Numbered from the stretch's first letter, positions 1 to 13,150 are shown. The stretch: DNA of 64,000 nt from Solen grandis (GCA_021229015.1 CM037778.1:15505504-15569503), one strand, 5' to 3'. The notes: generated from the sequence alone by a model not told the origin. A program made the numbers and translations.

Positions 1-469
1 AAATTTAAAGGGTATAGTAAATTCATCTTTTCATGTAAAGGTATACAGTTTTAGTTGTGATCTTCAAGGTCAACTTTAACAAAAATATCTAATGTTAGCA
101 AAAAAAGACCCAAATTTTGGCACCCACATAGGGCGCTCTTGTTTGGTAAATGATGATAATAATTTTGATGAAAAAAAGAAAAAGGAAAATTGCAACACTA
201 TGAGACCCACACCAAGGGAACTTGGGTTTGTTCAGCATTTGCCTTACCTCTCAGCCAGGTCAATAGTTTAAAACAATAGCATGTTAAAACATACAGTTGA
301 ATTGTTCTGCAAAAAATTAAGGGTCTTTATATTTATGACATTGCACTGTTTTATTTCCTGAGTGTTAACATCCTGTACTGTAAACCTTTCCTTGGTTTCC
401 TGTCAAATTGTGTAATCCATCAGAGCAGGGTGTTCTACTTAAGTGAGTACCAAATATGATGGGTTTATA
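1..469. other. AT-rich non-coding, no feature seen
   Basis: No splice-bounded coding stretch, recognisable repeat or RNA gene was seen. Homopolymer runs are frequent, as in the next 13 kb, which suggests imperfect consensus. Confidence 0.4.
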
Positions 470-665
470 CCTGGGCCTGAGCCTGACACCTTGGGCTTGA
501 GCTGACACCTGAATTTTGGGCCAACCTGACACCTTTGGGCCTAGACCCTGACCCTTTGGGGCCTAAGCCTGACACCTGAAGTTTGACCTAAGCCTGACAC
601 CGGGGCCTAGAGCCGACCCCTTTGGGGCCTAGACCTGACACCTGAATTTTGGCCTAGAGCCAAAA
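470..665. repeat. degenerate minisatellite, about 26 bp unit
   Basis: The stretch is an imperfect tandem array around the words GGGCCTAGACCTGACACC and CTGAATTTTGG, with roughly seven partial units. Units differ by small indels at runs of T, G and C, so the exact period is blurred, possibly by sequencing error. Confidence 0.7.
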
Positions 666-2038
666 AACCTTTACCTTTTAAAGATTGTCCAACAGAATAG
701 CCCGAGATCAAAGTTGAAAAGTAAGTGATCGGGATTCCTCGTATACATCAAAATTTTTTAGTTTAGATTCTACACAGCACATGGCAAAAAAAATCCTTTG
801 GTTCATATACCTTTAAATTCAGTAAATTGATCTTCAGCATAGTACATGAATATTCATGGGGTAAAAGTTTTTTTTGGAATTTGTCATATAAAAATTTTAA
901 AACATGTATCTCAACAAAAAATTTTTCACATAAAGTAGTAACATATGAAACCAGAGACCACACTTTAAAAAAATTTGTCCATGCTTTGGTTTTTAAAAAA
1001 GTTTAAAAAAAAAACCCAAACATCAAAAACATTTTCATAAATTTTCCTAAACCCAATTTTGTGATGGAATTCAAAGAAAAACACAGATTGGACAGACGTT
1101 GTCCCCCAAAATAGAATAAATATTAAGAAAAAAAAAAGTTATCGGGGGAAAGAGATGATTAATACGAACATAAATTGGGAATAGAAGCTGTTCAATGCTT
1201 GTTTGTCTCCAGCACAACCGTCAACTTGCCATACTTGAGTTTGTTGTCATAGACTGGGCCCATTTTTCAATCTTTGTGTCTGTAATAAACCATGTCTCAG
1301 AAATTTTTCTAGGATAAAAACCCCAGTCAGCCTTTACCTTTTACTTCCATTACTCAATAGGGCCATCTCAGAAACAGCCTTGACTTTTTCTACTGTCTCA
1401 GATCAGTCAAACTTAGAAAAATCCATTGTTTTACAACCATTTAAAGTTACACATTAAAGTTCAGTAACATTATATCATCAAACTTTAATTTGTACATAAA
1501 AATTCATGTAGTATACTACCAACATTTATGTATTGTGTCTTGTTGGGTTTTTAAATTAATTGGTTTAACCACTCCTATTGAAGTTTCAGTGGTTCTATGA
1601 ACAAAGAATACTTTTTTGTCACACATTTACAACAGGAAAATGGTCTTTAACACTTTATGGGGAGTTGCCTTTTTTTAGAAACATTAATTTTTATTTTAAA
1701 CCTCATCAAGATAAATAATTAATCTTTGAAAGAAAAATTAAAGAACAAGGCGACTAATAAAGATTATTTGAAGGGAATTTTTAGAGAAGTTGATAATTAT
1801 AAGAGTTTTTGGGGGGAAATAAAAAAATTTACATGCATTATATAATTGAAACCCCTTTAGGAGTTCTTATTTGTCATTTTTTTGTAATGACTTAAGTGGG
1901 TAAAAATTAAAAAACAAAAGGGAATTGGCAAAAAAAAAAATATATAATTTTATGCACATTTTGAAAAGAATAAAAAAAATTTTGTGGGGAACAATAGAGG
2001 ATTTAAAAACTCGGTACATGTATATATGGTGGCTTTTT
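666..2038. other. non-coding, homopolymer-rich
   Basis: Long A, T and G runs, stop codons in all frames and no splice-flanked coding segment. The short open frames at 763-963 and 1867-2146 have A/T-run composition and no recognisable protein character. Nothing supportable is seen. Confidence 0.4.
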
Positions 2039-3035
2039 AGCTCACCCGAGCACAACGTGCTCATGGTGAGCTTTTTTGATCGCCTTTTTTCCGGCGTCCC
2101 GCCCCCCGTCCGTGCGGCGTGTGTCTTGCGTAAACTTTTCCTTTAAACAACTTCTCCTCCTAAACCATTGGATGGTTTTTTGACCAAACTTCACAGGAAT
2201 CATCCTTATAAATGACCTCTACCCAAAATTGTTAAAAATTTAAATTTTGATTGGGTGAATAAGTGGGTCACGGGAGCTAAAAATAGATTTTAAAAATAAA
2301 AATTTTTAAAAAAATTTTCTTCTCCAAAACCAAAAGGGTCACCCTTTTTGTTTTTTGGTATGTAGCATGATCTTATGACTCTCAAACCAAAAATTGTTAA
2401 AAATAATGACCCGGGGGTAAAAATTTGGGCCCCCCCCAGGGGTAAACTTGATTTAAAAAAAGGCTAAATATAAAAAAAAAAAAACTTGAAAAATCTTCTT
2501 CTCAGAAACCACAAAGAAAGGAGTTTAAATTTTTTGGTATTTTGAAAGATTTTATGACTCTCTACAAAGATTTTAAAAATTATGCCCCGGGGGTCAAAAT
2601 TGGCCCCGCCCGGGGGCCCACTTGTTTTAACATAGGCAATTTTAAAAAAAAAAATTTAAAAAATCTTCTTCTCTGAAACCCCCAAGGGGCCCTTTACCCT
2701 TTTTTGATTTTTAATATGTAGAAAGATCTTATAAACTCTCAAACCAAGATTGTTCAAATTATCCCCGGGGGTCAAAATTGGCCCCGCCCCAGGGGTCACT
2801 TGTTTTTAAACATAGGCTAATGGGAAAAAAAACTTGAAAAATCTTTTCTCAAAACACCACAAAGCTTTAGAGTTTAGATTTTTGGGTGTGTAGCATTGTC
2901 TAGTCGATTCTTCCCAAACTTCGTTCAAATCATGACCCGGGGGCCCAAAATTTGGGGCTCTCCCCCCGGGGTCATTTAAATTTTTACATAGCCTAATGAT
3001 CCCCAGGTGAGCGATCCAGGGCCATCAGGGCCCCG
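2039..3035 (+). repeat. repeat family R, copy 1 (palindromic head, tandem core)
   Basis: The head is an imperfect inverted repeat, AGCTCACCCGAGCAC-AAC-GTGCTC..GGTGAGCT. The body has about four units of 165-175 bp, each carrying a word like AAATCTTCTTCTC, a GACCCGGGGGTCAAAATTGG-like segment and CACTTG. The tail reads CAGGTGAGCGATCCAGGG then GCCATCAGGGCCC. The same head, core and tail order recurs at 9.3-10.6, 12.4-13.2, 41.2-42.5 and 54.1-54.9 kb, always on the + strand. This copy has many extra bases in homopolymers compared with the cleaner copies. No transposase is seen, so it is non-autonomous or a satellite-like family. Confidence 0.75.
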
Positions 3036-3820
3036 GTTTCTTCTTCACTTTATAGCATTTACGCTTTTTTCATGTGAGACGGGGATAGTAAGTTAGGCTG
3101 GCTCTGCAACTTGTGAACATTTTTTTAAAAAAAAATACAATCTTACACACTAAAAAATGTCCCCCAAATTGTCCCCAGTTTGAATCAGGGAGTTGCGTGT
3201 GAAAATGTGTACTGTGTGACTGTGTGACAGGTGACTGTGTGACAGGCAAGTCATGGGCTGAAGTTATCTGTGTCACAGTTGTAAAGACTTGGGCTGTCCA
3301 GCTTTTAAAAATTTGCTCTACACCAAAAACAACAAAAACTTTGGGGAAAAATTTCCCTTTTTCATAGGAAGCTTTTGAAAAGAAGAGTCCAAGTGTTTTT
3401 TTTTTGTCGAAGAAAGGCGATATGGTGTGACATCAGTTCTGTTTGCTTTTTTGTGATGAAATAAATTAAATTCAAAATTAAAAACTTTTCGGTTTTTTTT
3501 CATTATGTAAGCCTTGCCCTTACCCTGAATGGTGATGGAATATTTGAAGGGAAACATTCTTACTTGTATTTTTTGTCTAGTGGGTGAAATTAAGTGTGTT
3601 TTGCTGGGGGATACTGTCAAGTTGTCCCAGGATATTGCTTGTACTGAAGGAGCTAATCCGCTGATGCTGGTATTTATCTCAAGTAGGAACCAAACTATCT
3701 AATACATTAGTAATTATAATCAACCAAAAAAAAAGACAATCTATAGGGAAAGGAAAAATTTTGGATGATATTGATTATATATAATTTAAAAATTAAAGGA
3801 CTTTGTGTAAATTGATATCA
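3036..3820. other. non-coding spacer
   Basis: No gene is seen. A short tandem of GTGTGACTGTGTGACAGGT-like words lies at about 3213-3250. The 100-codon open frame on the minus strand (3318-3620) is lysine/phenylalanine-rich from A/T runs and has no splice or codon-use support. Confidence 0.4.
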
Positions 3821-4060
3821 AACGTGCTCATGGTGAGCTATTTTGATCACCTTTTGGGCCTGTGTCCTTTGTCCCGCCGTGTCCCCGCTGGCATCACCAA
3901 TTTCCTTTAAACAACATCCCTCCTAAACCGCTGAATGTATTTTGACCAAACTTCACAGGAATCATCCTTATGAAAGTCCCCTTTTTAAAGTTGTTCAAAA
4001 TATTTTGTTGGTAGAAAAAGTAGGTCCCGTCCCAACGGGGGTTTTAACCCAACCTTCGGT
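3821..4060 (+). repeat. repeat family R, head fragment of copy 2
   Basis: The sequence starts in the right half of the family R head palindrome (AACGTGCTCATGGTGAGCT) and follows copy 1 through CCTCCTAAACC, TTTTGACCAAACTTCACAGG and AATCATCCTTAT. It stops near 4060, where base composition changes abruptly. The matching tandem core and tail of the family resume at about 9250-10573, so the GC-rich block lies between the two parts of what looks like one repeat copy. Confidence 0.65.
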
Positions 4061-7000
4061 TTTGCATTGAAACAATTTCCACTGTACCACAAACACCATA
4101 GTCTGTCTGATCCCACCGGTCACCGGTCAAGACCGTCACCGACCTCACGGCCCGGTAGGGAAAATGCCAGGGACCGGTACCGGTCAGGACGGTCACCGGT
4201 CACCGACCCCGGTCCCCGGGCCCCGTCCCGACCACTATCCCCCGGGCCCCGGTCCCCGGGGCCCCGGGGTCCCCGGTAACAGGCACCGGCACCGGTCACT
4301 TTTCACCGGGCACCGGTCTCATTCCCCGGTCCCCGGTCAACATCGGCCCGAGACCCAAGCCCGGGTCATCCCCGTCATCGGCGAGAGTCTGCAAGATCGA
4401 CGGCCGGGTGGCCCCACGCTAGACGGTGGGCCCCGGGTCTTCCCCGATTTTGCCCGAGAATTCGGATTCGAGTTTTTTCATGGGGGAGCCCTGGGGTTTT
4501 CCCTCCCTTCGGCCACCCCCTTCCACGTTAAAGGGTCCCCAAGAAAGCCCCCAAAACCCTTTTTCCCCCCCCCTTTTTCCCGGGTCCCGGGCCCCCCTAT
4601 TCTGCTCTCGGGCCCGGTCCCTTTACGCTCCACCACGTTTCGAGGGTTCAAAGTGCGGCCACGAAAACCCCAGACCTTTCCCCTTTCCCAAAAGGTGGCC
4701 CACATGGGGGAATACCCAGGCAGTTCAGTCTCCCTCCTCCCCCGCTTTCCCGGGGTGAACCTTTTTCTTCTAGGAGGGTGGGTTTTTCTCTGCACCAAGA
4801 CCCTTGATCATAGATTTTCCTTCATTCCTCCCTCCGGGGCCCACAGGGCCTTCTTCCACACACCCCCCTATGTCCCTTTTCCCCCCTTTTTTCCTTTTCA
4901 GGGGTTCCCCCCTCAGGATGTCCCCCTTCGCCCTGAGCTGGTCTCCCCCTCGACTCGAAAACCCCCACAGTGGGATGCTACGAGGGGGAAAATTGGGAGG
5001 ATAAAACCCCTTTCGCCCCCGGAGGGGGGACCCTTTTTTGGGAGGACGTGCCTCTTTCTTCCACCTCGCGCCGATCCACGCCTTTCCCGAACCTCGTACT
5101 GACAACCCTCTCCTATGAGGACGAGATCAAGAGAATCGTTTTCCGGGACGGGGTGTTCGGAGTCTTTGCCCCCCTTCCTGATCAGTAGAAACCCGGCCCC
5201 CCTCCCTCCGGAAGAGGTGCAAAGGTTACCTTCCTTGTCGGTAACCCAAAGGAGTCCAAACATCGAACCGGATTACCCCCTTTTTCTCCCCGGGTGCCGT
5301 TGGGCTTTGGAGGATTTGAATCTTATCCCCTCTAACCAAACCCGGGCTGGTTTTTTCCCAACTTCACCTTGGGCCTTTTGGGGTTTTAAACCCCCAAGCC
5401 CACAATTTTCCGGAGGGTTTTTTTCTTCCACCCCCCGAAATGGCCCTAGTTTAGTGGGCCCGCTCAGGTCCCCTCCTCTTTACCGTTTCAGCAAAGGTCC
5501 TGGATCGCGGGGACAACGCTCCCGTTTCCTTTCCGGCATCTGCGCATACTGACTCCTTCGGGCCGCTCTTCGGCAAACACAACAAAAGGTGTTTTACGTT
5601 CCCGCGGCTTTTTTAGAGCCAGCGCGGGCAAAACATTCATTTTGCTATCCTTTTCCTCTTCCGAATGACTCGCTGAGGCGGGATCCCCCGGGAGGGCCCC
5701 CAACAACTATTCTCTTTCTTCTCGAGAAAAGCTTAGGGGCCCCCTCTTTTTTCTTGTCCCTTTTGGGGCCAATAAGGGAAGTAGGGGACGGCCCCCAGGG
5801 AGGAGCAAATGCACGGCCCCGGGGGCCTTCCAGCCCGCCTCCACTTGGGGCTCCCCCAAAATTTCCCGGATCCCGAAAAAACCTTCGGCTTTTCCGAAAA
5901 ATCCCCGAAGGACTGGGAAAAAGGGGCAACCCTAAATTCCTTTCAGGGGCAATCCCTCTTCCAGGGGCGCTCCCCAATGGGGTCCGCAGCGCCCCACGAT
6001 TTCCTCCTTATCCCCCCCCCACCCCTTCTTCTACTCTACCAATCAAAGGGGTGGGAGTAAGCCCTGGGGGGGCGTCCTTTTTTCCCCTTCCTTTCCAGAC
6101 GTTCGATAGGGGGAAGAGTTTTTTTCCCCCCTTCCAGTAGCGGACTCACTCTTTTCTTTTATCATTGGGGACAATCACCGACGCCCAAATGGTCCTGCAT
6201 CGTGAACAGGGATGGGGTTCCGTTCAGTCCCCCCCTCCACTTCCGCTTTTCCCATTCTCTCCCCTCCAACATCATGCTGGACTCGCCATTTCAGATCTTT
6301 TGGAAAAAAAGGGGCGTAGAAAAGGGTCTCGATTTCCAACCCCTCCCGGGGGTTTTTTAGCCGTCCTTTTTTGGTTCCCAAAAAGGACGGGGGGTTTTCG
6401 ACCGGGCTAGACCCCGTTAAAAATCCTTCATTCCCAAGGAAACACTTCAAATGGAAAAAAACTTGTCGATCAGGGGGCCGCCTCCCCCCGGGCACTGGGG
6501 TGTTTCCTGGATTTATCGGAGCTTTCTTCCTTATTATCCCTCCCACCGGGGAAAAACCTTCGTTTCACGGGTGGCCCCAATGTCTACCCGTTTAAGGCCC
6601 CTTTCCCTTTGGCCGTCTTTGGGCCCCCCAAATCTTTACCAAAATAGTTTCGGGTTTGGTCGCCAGGGGTTTATTTCGCGGCTCACGCCTCCTGGGTATT
6701 TCGACGACTGGGTTCTTCTTCCATGGGCCCCCTTTGCTCTTCTCGAGGCTTTGTGGGACAGACCAAACCCCCCTGGCTAGGGTTCACCTCAATCCGAAAT
6801 CGGAGTTGATCCCATCCCAAACTTCACGTTTTTGGGTGAATTTCGACCGACCCAAACAGGGCGAATCCGGAACCCGACTCATGCTCTTCTAACCCGGTTG
6901 GGGGTTTCGCGTCGGCAAACGATCTCAGCCCCCCCCAATTCCTATCGTTCTCGGGGTCCAACACAGCGGATCTTGTTCCCTGGGGGGCCTTTACAGCGAC

Positions 7001-9230
7001 CTCCAGTTTTACTACTCTCGATCTGGGGTCCCAGCGAACCTTTACAGACCCTTCTTCCGTTTCTCCGGAATTGGTTAAACATCTCATTGGTGGAACCCCC
7101 CCGTTTCCCGAGAGGGGTTCCTCTTTTTCCCCCTTCAACCGGGAAATGTTCCCTTCTCGAGCCATTCTGTCCGGGGGGGGCTCATCGGGAAAATCTGGGG
7201 TTTACGGCCTGGGGCTTTTGGGCCCCCCAGGGGCAGTTCTTTCTATCAAAAACCCCGAAAATCAAAAGGGGTTTTACTAGCCTTCACTTTTTTTTCCTTC
7301 ATTCGAGGCAAAAGTTCTAGTACTACGGACAACACGCGTTGTCTCTTACATCCGCAGACGGGGGGGGCGCACTGCCCTTTTTGTGCATGAAGCTTGGGAC
7401 CCTTTTTCATTGGGGTCAGGTGGGCTTCGGTATCATTCAAGTCGACACTTCCCGGGGGTCAAAGTTTAGCGACCCAAATGTCCCAGACATTCTTTTCTCC
7501 CCTCGGTGGAATTATTCCTCGGGTCGCGAAACTCTGTTTTTATTTTTGGGGCCCGCGTCGATTATTTTACCAGTAACAACCCGCTTCCGCGTTTGTGTCA
7601 CCCGGGATCGGATCACCGGCTTTGGCAAAATGCTTGTCTGTAAATGGGATCATTATTTGCTTATGCGTTTCCCCCGTTTTCCCGATTCCCTTATTTTTTT
7701 AAAGGAAAATCCCCGATCTCAGGCCCGGGTTCCCTTTAGCTCCACTTTGCCAAGCATCTTGGTTTTGGGTCTTTTTGGTCTTCTGATAGACGACCCCTAG
7801 AACCCCCCGGTTCCCGGGCCTTCTGTACAAGGTCGGAACAGGGTCCTTTACGACAATCCCGCGCTCTTCGTCTTCACGCTTGGATGTTATCCCCCAGCGA
7901 GTTAACAGAAAAAATTTTTGGCAACAGTTTTCCCCTATTACTCTAAAGCCAGGGGCAAAACTACTCGATCTTTCTACCAGGCAAAGTGGGAAGGGCTTTC
8001 CGTGTTTGGGTGTATCGCAGGCAGATTAATCCGGGCAAGCCCTGTCGAGAAATCGCTAATTTAGTTTTTTTTTTTTAACAGAAAAAAACTTTCGGTCATT
8101 CTATCAGGGTTAAGGTCTATGTTTTTTCGAAAACCCTTTAAATTTTCCCCAGACCTTTCCCTTGGTTCGGGGTCCTTATCTTTGGAATTTTTCTTGTTTT
8201 AAAAGTCTAGGCCGGTTTCCTTTTTTAAATCCCAAGGGGCTTTTTGTTTTTTACTGGCTCTTACAAGACCTTTTGAACCCCTTTTGAGGGTCCTACTGCA
8301 CGTAACATGAAAGGTCTTTCTTATAGCAATGGGGTTTTAAACTCGTTTTGAAATTTATGCCTTTTTTATGAGGGAAAGGGTATTTAGCTTTTAAAAAATT
8401 GATTGGCCCGTATTTTTAGCTTTCAACCTGGTTTCCTTGCGAAAACCCCGTCCGTCGGTCTGTCCCCCCCGGGATTATTTCCCACCGTAGGTCTTGTCCA
8501 GGGGAGATCCTGATCGGTTCTTTGCCCCCTTAGAGCTTGAAGTTTTACCCCGAAGGTTAAATCTTTAAAGGGGGCCGTCTTCGACTTTTCTCCCAATAAA
8601 AGGGGGGGGGGGAAGTTTCGGAGATCAATATCCGTTTGGGGAGTAACTATCAAATTTGCCTATTCGGATCTTTTGGAAGGGGTTTCCTTTTTTTAAAAAT
8701 TAGACCACATGACCCGTGCTTGTCTGCTTCTTGGGCTTTCTTTGAATAAAACTCCCATGGACGATTTCTCAAAACCCTTTGGAATTTTTCTACTCTTTTC
8801 CTTTTCCCTTTTTCTGTCACTGTAACCAATAAAAACCCCTTTTGGGGTTTGGGTCCCCTTTTAGTGGCTCGACAAATTTAATCAAATGTTTACCCTCGGG
8901 GCTTTGGTCGTTTTCTACTTGGGGAACGCTAAACAAGGTTCTTTGTTTGCAACCTCCCCCTAGCGACGAACTACCCGAAGTAATAACAGTAACGTTTTAG
9001 CTATTTAAAAAGAAATTTTTTAAGAAAAATTAAGTTTAAATTTGTAAATATTACCTTTATTACAGAGTCCCACCTCCCTCCCCGCTTTCTGGCGGTTGAC
9101 CCCATGGGTTTATATCAAAAGGAGAACGGGGGGTTTCACTTCCGTAATAGGGGGTTTAGGGAATGGTTTATTTTGCGGACTCTGTTTTGGAAGCTGTGCA
9201 CAAATAGACACATACCTGAAGTAATAACAG
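4061..9230. other. anomalous GC-rich block, no recognisable gene
   Basis: About 5 kb with runs of C, G and T and far higher GC than anything else in the window. It lies between the head and core of a family R copy. Open frames up to 312 codons exist on both strands at the same places (for example 4164-5102 + and 4478-5105 -), but they overlap each other, are Pro/Gly/Ser/Arg-rich, and none shows a familiar domain. That fits a GC-rich stretch with few stops rather than coding sequence. GC falls gradually from about 7.8 kb. Options are a poorly corrected satellite, a foreign insert, or an assembly artefact. I cannot tell which. Confidence 0.5.
4113..4345. repeat. GC-rich degenerate short tandem repeat (CACCGGT-like)
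   Basis: Many overlapping copies of CACCGGT, CCCCGGT and CCCCGGGCC occur at 5-8 bp spacing. ACCGGT is itself a palindrome, so the array is strongly self-complementary. It marks the left edge of the GC-rich block. Confidence 0.7.
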
Positions 9231-9300
9231 TAAGTATTTACTAATTAAAATTAATTTTACTTCAAAAATTTCATTTTAAAAATGCAAACTTTGAAATCTT
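8965..9300. repeat. direct repeat of about 85 bp flanking 160 bp
   Basis: A segment starting CCCGAAGTAATAACAGTAA at about 8970 recurs as CCTGAAGTAATAACAGTAA at about 9213. Both copies are followed by similar AT-rich sequence (TTTAAGAAAAATTAAGTTTAA versus TTTTACTTCAAAAATTTCA). This pair sits at the right edge of the GC-rich block, where family R resumes. Confidence 0.5.
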
Positions 9301-10573
9301 CTTCTGCAAAACTGCAAAGGCCTAGAGCTTAGATATTTGGTATGTAGCATCATCTTATGGCCACTACCAAGATTGTACAAATCATAGCCCTATGATGATA
9401 AATGACCCCGCACCAGGGGTCACTTGTTTTACATAGAGTTATATAGAAAAATCTTAAAAAGTCTTCTTCTATGAATCCATAAGGCCTAGAGCTTAGATAT
9501 TATTGGTATGTAGCATCATCTTATGGGCCACTACCAAGATTGTACAAATCATAGCCCTATGGTGATAAATGACCCCCGCACCAGGGGTCACTTGTTTTAC
9601 ATAGAATTATATAGGAAAATCTTCTTCCATGAATGCATAAGGCCTAGAGCTTAGATATTTGGTATGAAGCATCATCTTATGGGCCACTACCAAGATTGTA
9701 CAAATCATAGCCCTATGGTGATAAATGACCCGCACCAGGGTCACTTGTTTTACATAGAGTTATATAGGAAAATCTTAAAAAATCTTCTTCTATGAATCCA
9801 TAAGGCCTAGAGCTTAGATATTTGTATGTATAGCATCATCTTATAGGCCACTACCAAGATTGTACAAATCATAGCCCTATGGTGATAAATGACCCCGCAC
9901 CAGGGCTCACTTGTTTTACATAGATTTATATAGGAAAATCTTAAAAAATCTTCTTCCATGAATGCATAAGGCCTAGAGCTTAGATATTTGGTATGAAGCA
10001 TCATCTTATGGGCCACTACCAAGATTGTACAAATCATAGCCCTATGGTGATAAAATGACCCCGCACCAGGGGTCACTTGTTTTACATAGATTTATGTAGG
10101 AAAATCTTAAAAAATCTTCTTCTATGAATCCATAAGGCCTAGAGCTTAGATATTTGGTATGAAGCATCATCTTATGGGCCACTACCAAGATTGTACAAAT
10201 CATAGCCCAATGGTGAAAAATGACCCCACACCAGGGGTCACTTGTTTTACATAGAGTTAAATAGGAAAATCTTAAAAAATCTTCTTCTATGAATCAATAG
10301 GCCTAGAGCTAAGATTTTTGGTATGTAGTAGCATCTAATGGTTCATTACAAAGATTTTCAAAGTCTTGGCCCTACGGTGATAAATGACCCTGCGCCCAAG
10401 TCTTCTCTGAAACCATATGGCCCATTGCTTAGATAATTTGGTGTGTAGTATTGTCAGGGGTAAAATGATTTAGATTAAGTTATATCAGAATCCTTGTCTG
10501 TTTAAAAAACCTTGACATCAGTTGAAGCAATGGTACTCAGGTGAGCGATTCAGGGCCATCATGGCCCTCTTGT
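9250..10573 (+). repeat. repeat family R, copy 2 core and tail (about 164 bp units)
   Basis: Seven tandem units begin with GGCCTAGAGCTTAGATATTT at about 9319, 9483, 9642, 9805, 9970, 10136 and 10299, giving a period near 164 bp. Each contains CCACTACCAAGATTGTACAA, a GATAAATGACC word and CAGGGGTCACTTGTTTTACA. The tail CAGGTGAGCGATTCAGGG followed by CCATCATGGCCC ends at about 10573. This is the cleanest core of the family in the window. Short minus-strand open frames such as 9807-10076 are repeat-derived. Confidence 0.85.
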
Positions 10574-12434
10574 TTTACTGAAACATTTCTTTCTTGGCCA
10601 CGAAAAGTTAATCGTCCGATCGGACAGCCCTGCAAGTAATCTTCAAACTTATGACAATGTTTCAGCCATATTCTTGTGGCCAAGTTTGATAATGACAAAC
10701 ATTAATCTGTAGGTCAGAATTATTTGGCCCATAAATGATAAAAAAATGCTAAATTCTATTTGTTTACATTCTTGTAGCTGCATTGATCATACTAAATCAT
10801 ATTGAGCATCTTTGTTGAAATGGGGCCCTCATGTTTTGTTTTTTTTTTTCTGCAGAATGGTGTAGAGGGCATTGGATGTGACTACTTTTAAATTTTGTCC
10901 CCTGATAAAAAGCTGGTTTCATGTCAATTACCTTTCAACCCTCATTTTTTGTAATCTTTTTTTCGGGAAAGGGCCCAAGTTTTGGGTTTTCCCGGTCAAT
11001 ACACCCGGGCTGGGCCCCAAACCTAAAATAAATGTAAGTATGTACAGTAAGAGTGTCAAGGAGTCAGAACATTGTTAAAAATTTCATACCTGTGCACCAT
11101 GAGTAAAACTGATTCCTACTTTTGTCGGGGCATTTTTGTGATTAACTGTGCAACGCTGCTTATCGCGGACTGTTTCGCGTTGACCAGTAAATATTGTGAT
11201 TGATCTGTGGACCCCAAAAATATATTGTGTCTTTTGAAGGGGGAAGAAAATTGTGTTTGGGGGCAGTTGATGATTACGCAATCAGTTTTTAAATGATGGA
11301 AAACAATGCGGGTTTGGGTTATTACCCAACCCAGTGATCAGCTTTTAAATTGGCAGGAATTAATCCCAAGCAGAACTCGTAAAATACACAAACTTTGTCT
11401 AAAATCACTGCATAAACCTTAAGAATGGTATTTTTGTTTATTATGCTAGGTGAAATTTTACCATGGATTAAAAAAGTCCAAAAAATAGCAATTTTTTCAC
11501 GGAAAGTAAAAAATAAAGAAATTAGATCAGTTTTTCGGGGAATTTGTTTCATGTAAACAAGGCTCTACATTTCATACATCAAAACCAAGAAAACTTCATT
11601 AAATTTCAAATACGAAAAATTCTAGTGGAATGGCAATTTTCCCCCCGCATTGTTTTAAAAAAAAAGGGAAAGGGTATAAGCGGGATGAAAAGTAGTACCT
11701 ACATTTTCGTATCTGTTTTTTTTTTTAAAAAAACCGAATAACTCTCTTTTTGTTTGATTGACCCAAACGATTGAAAAAAATTTCTAAAACCCCAGGTTTT
11801 CTGAGATTCAGCTTAAGTGTTAAATTTCTTTTTGAGTAATAAAATAAATTTTAAGGGGAACGCAATAATTGATGTGGTTAAAGAGGGAAGAATAATTTTT
11901 CTATGATGTGCATAACTGTCACTTTACCAGGGGGGGAGTTAATTTCTTTTGAGCAAAAGTGACTATAAGTTAATTTGTTGGGATTGCGGGTTTCGGTCAT
12001 TTTGGGGTGTTACAATGACCCATAAAGAAGCTTAAATTCCAATACAATCCGTATTACTTACTTAAATTAAATGGTGTACCCGATATCTGCCATCTGAAAA
12101 ATTTTTAGGAGACAAAAGGGCGTGCCCTTAAACGGTTATAAAGATTGGAGTACAAATCAAAGTGTGATAGTGCTAAAAGAAAAATTTTGTGCATTTTTTT
12201 TTTATCAAGTAAAATTTAAAACAATGGGATCAAAATTTTTAAGAAATTTACAAAAAAAACAAAACGCTTTCATTTGTGTTAAAAACAACATTAAAAGAAA
12301 TTAAGACAAACGCACCCTTTGTTTCAACCTATGTTAACAATTAGCACGTTGCTACTGTTTTCTCCCTTTCATGCTCATTTATAAAATTTTTATCACTCAA
12401 AAGGGAAAAAAATCTAAAAAAGAATTGTTCATTT
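10574..12434. other. non-coding spacer
   Basis: No supported exon. A good-looking acceptor (poly-T then CTGCAG) at about 10840-10855 leads into a frame that closes after about 11 codons and has no partner exon. The 60-76 codon open frames here are A/T-run rich with no conserved character. Confidence 0.4.
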
Positions 12435-13150
12435 TAGTCCCGAGCACAAGTGCTCAAGGGGAGCTTTTGTGATCGCCCTTGTCCGCTCGTCCGTCGTCCG
12501 TTTCAACATTTTTGGCGTTTTAAACAAATTTTTTTCCTTGAAAAAAAAACCGGGGGGACAAAAAAAAAAATTTTTTAAAATAAAAACTTGGCAGGGAAAT
12601 GTTTTTCCCCTTGGGTTTTGGGAGGGGGGGATTTCCAAAAGTTGGGCCCCCCAAAAAAAGTTGATTCCAAAGAGGGAACTTCCTTTTTTTGCCATTAAAG
12701 GGGCCTAAAAAAAAAAAAAAAAATTTAAAAATTTAAAAAACATCTCTTTAAAACTACGGCCCAATTTCAAAATAATTTTGGGACAGATGTTCCTTGGGTA
12801 ACCCTACCCAAATTTCTAAAAAAATTTTTGACCTAAAAAAACATGGGCCCCCAGGGGGGGGCTTATTTGCCTTATATGTATATAGGAAACCTTTTAATAC
12901 ATTCCTTGAAAACCCCGGACAGAATTTTATTAAATTTGGCAGGGAAAGATCCTTGGGCAACCTTTACAAAAGTTAAAAAAAACTTGATCCATTAGAACTC
13001 TGTTCCATGGCAACAAAAAAAAAAAAAAAAGAAAACTTTAAAAATATCTTCTTTAAAACTACTGGCCGGGTTTTAAAATAAAGGTAAGATGTTCCTTGGG
13101 TCAACCTATTTATCTCAGGGGGCGATTTAGGGCCATCATGGGCCCCTTGG
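12435..13150 (+). repeat. repeat family R, copy 3 (degraded)
   Basis: The head TAGTCCCGAGCACAAGTGCTC has lost part of the palindrome arm but keeps GAGCAC/GTGCTC, followed by GTCCGTCGTCCG. The body holds CCATGGCAACAAAA and ATGTTCCTTGGGT, shared with the copies at 41.3 and 54.2 kb. The tail GGCGATTTAGGGCCATCATG ends near 13150. Homopolymers are expanded throughout, which creates the overlapping short open frames on both strands. Confidence 0.7.

Noticed and set aside
4164..7800. Long open frames (up to 312 codons) in the GC-rich block
   Set aside because: They overlap frames of similar length on the other strand, are Pro/Gly/Arg/Ser-rich, show no domain, and follow from low stop-codon density in GC-rich sequence.
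10840..10895. Upstream exon after the poly-T/CTGCAG acceptor
   Set aside because: The frame closes after about 11 codons with no donor before the stop, and no partner exon was found.
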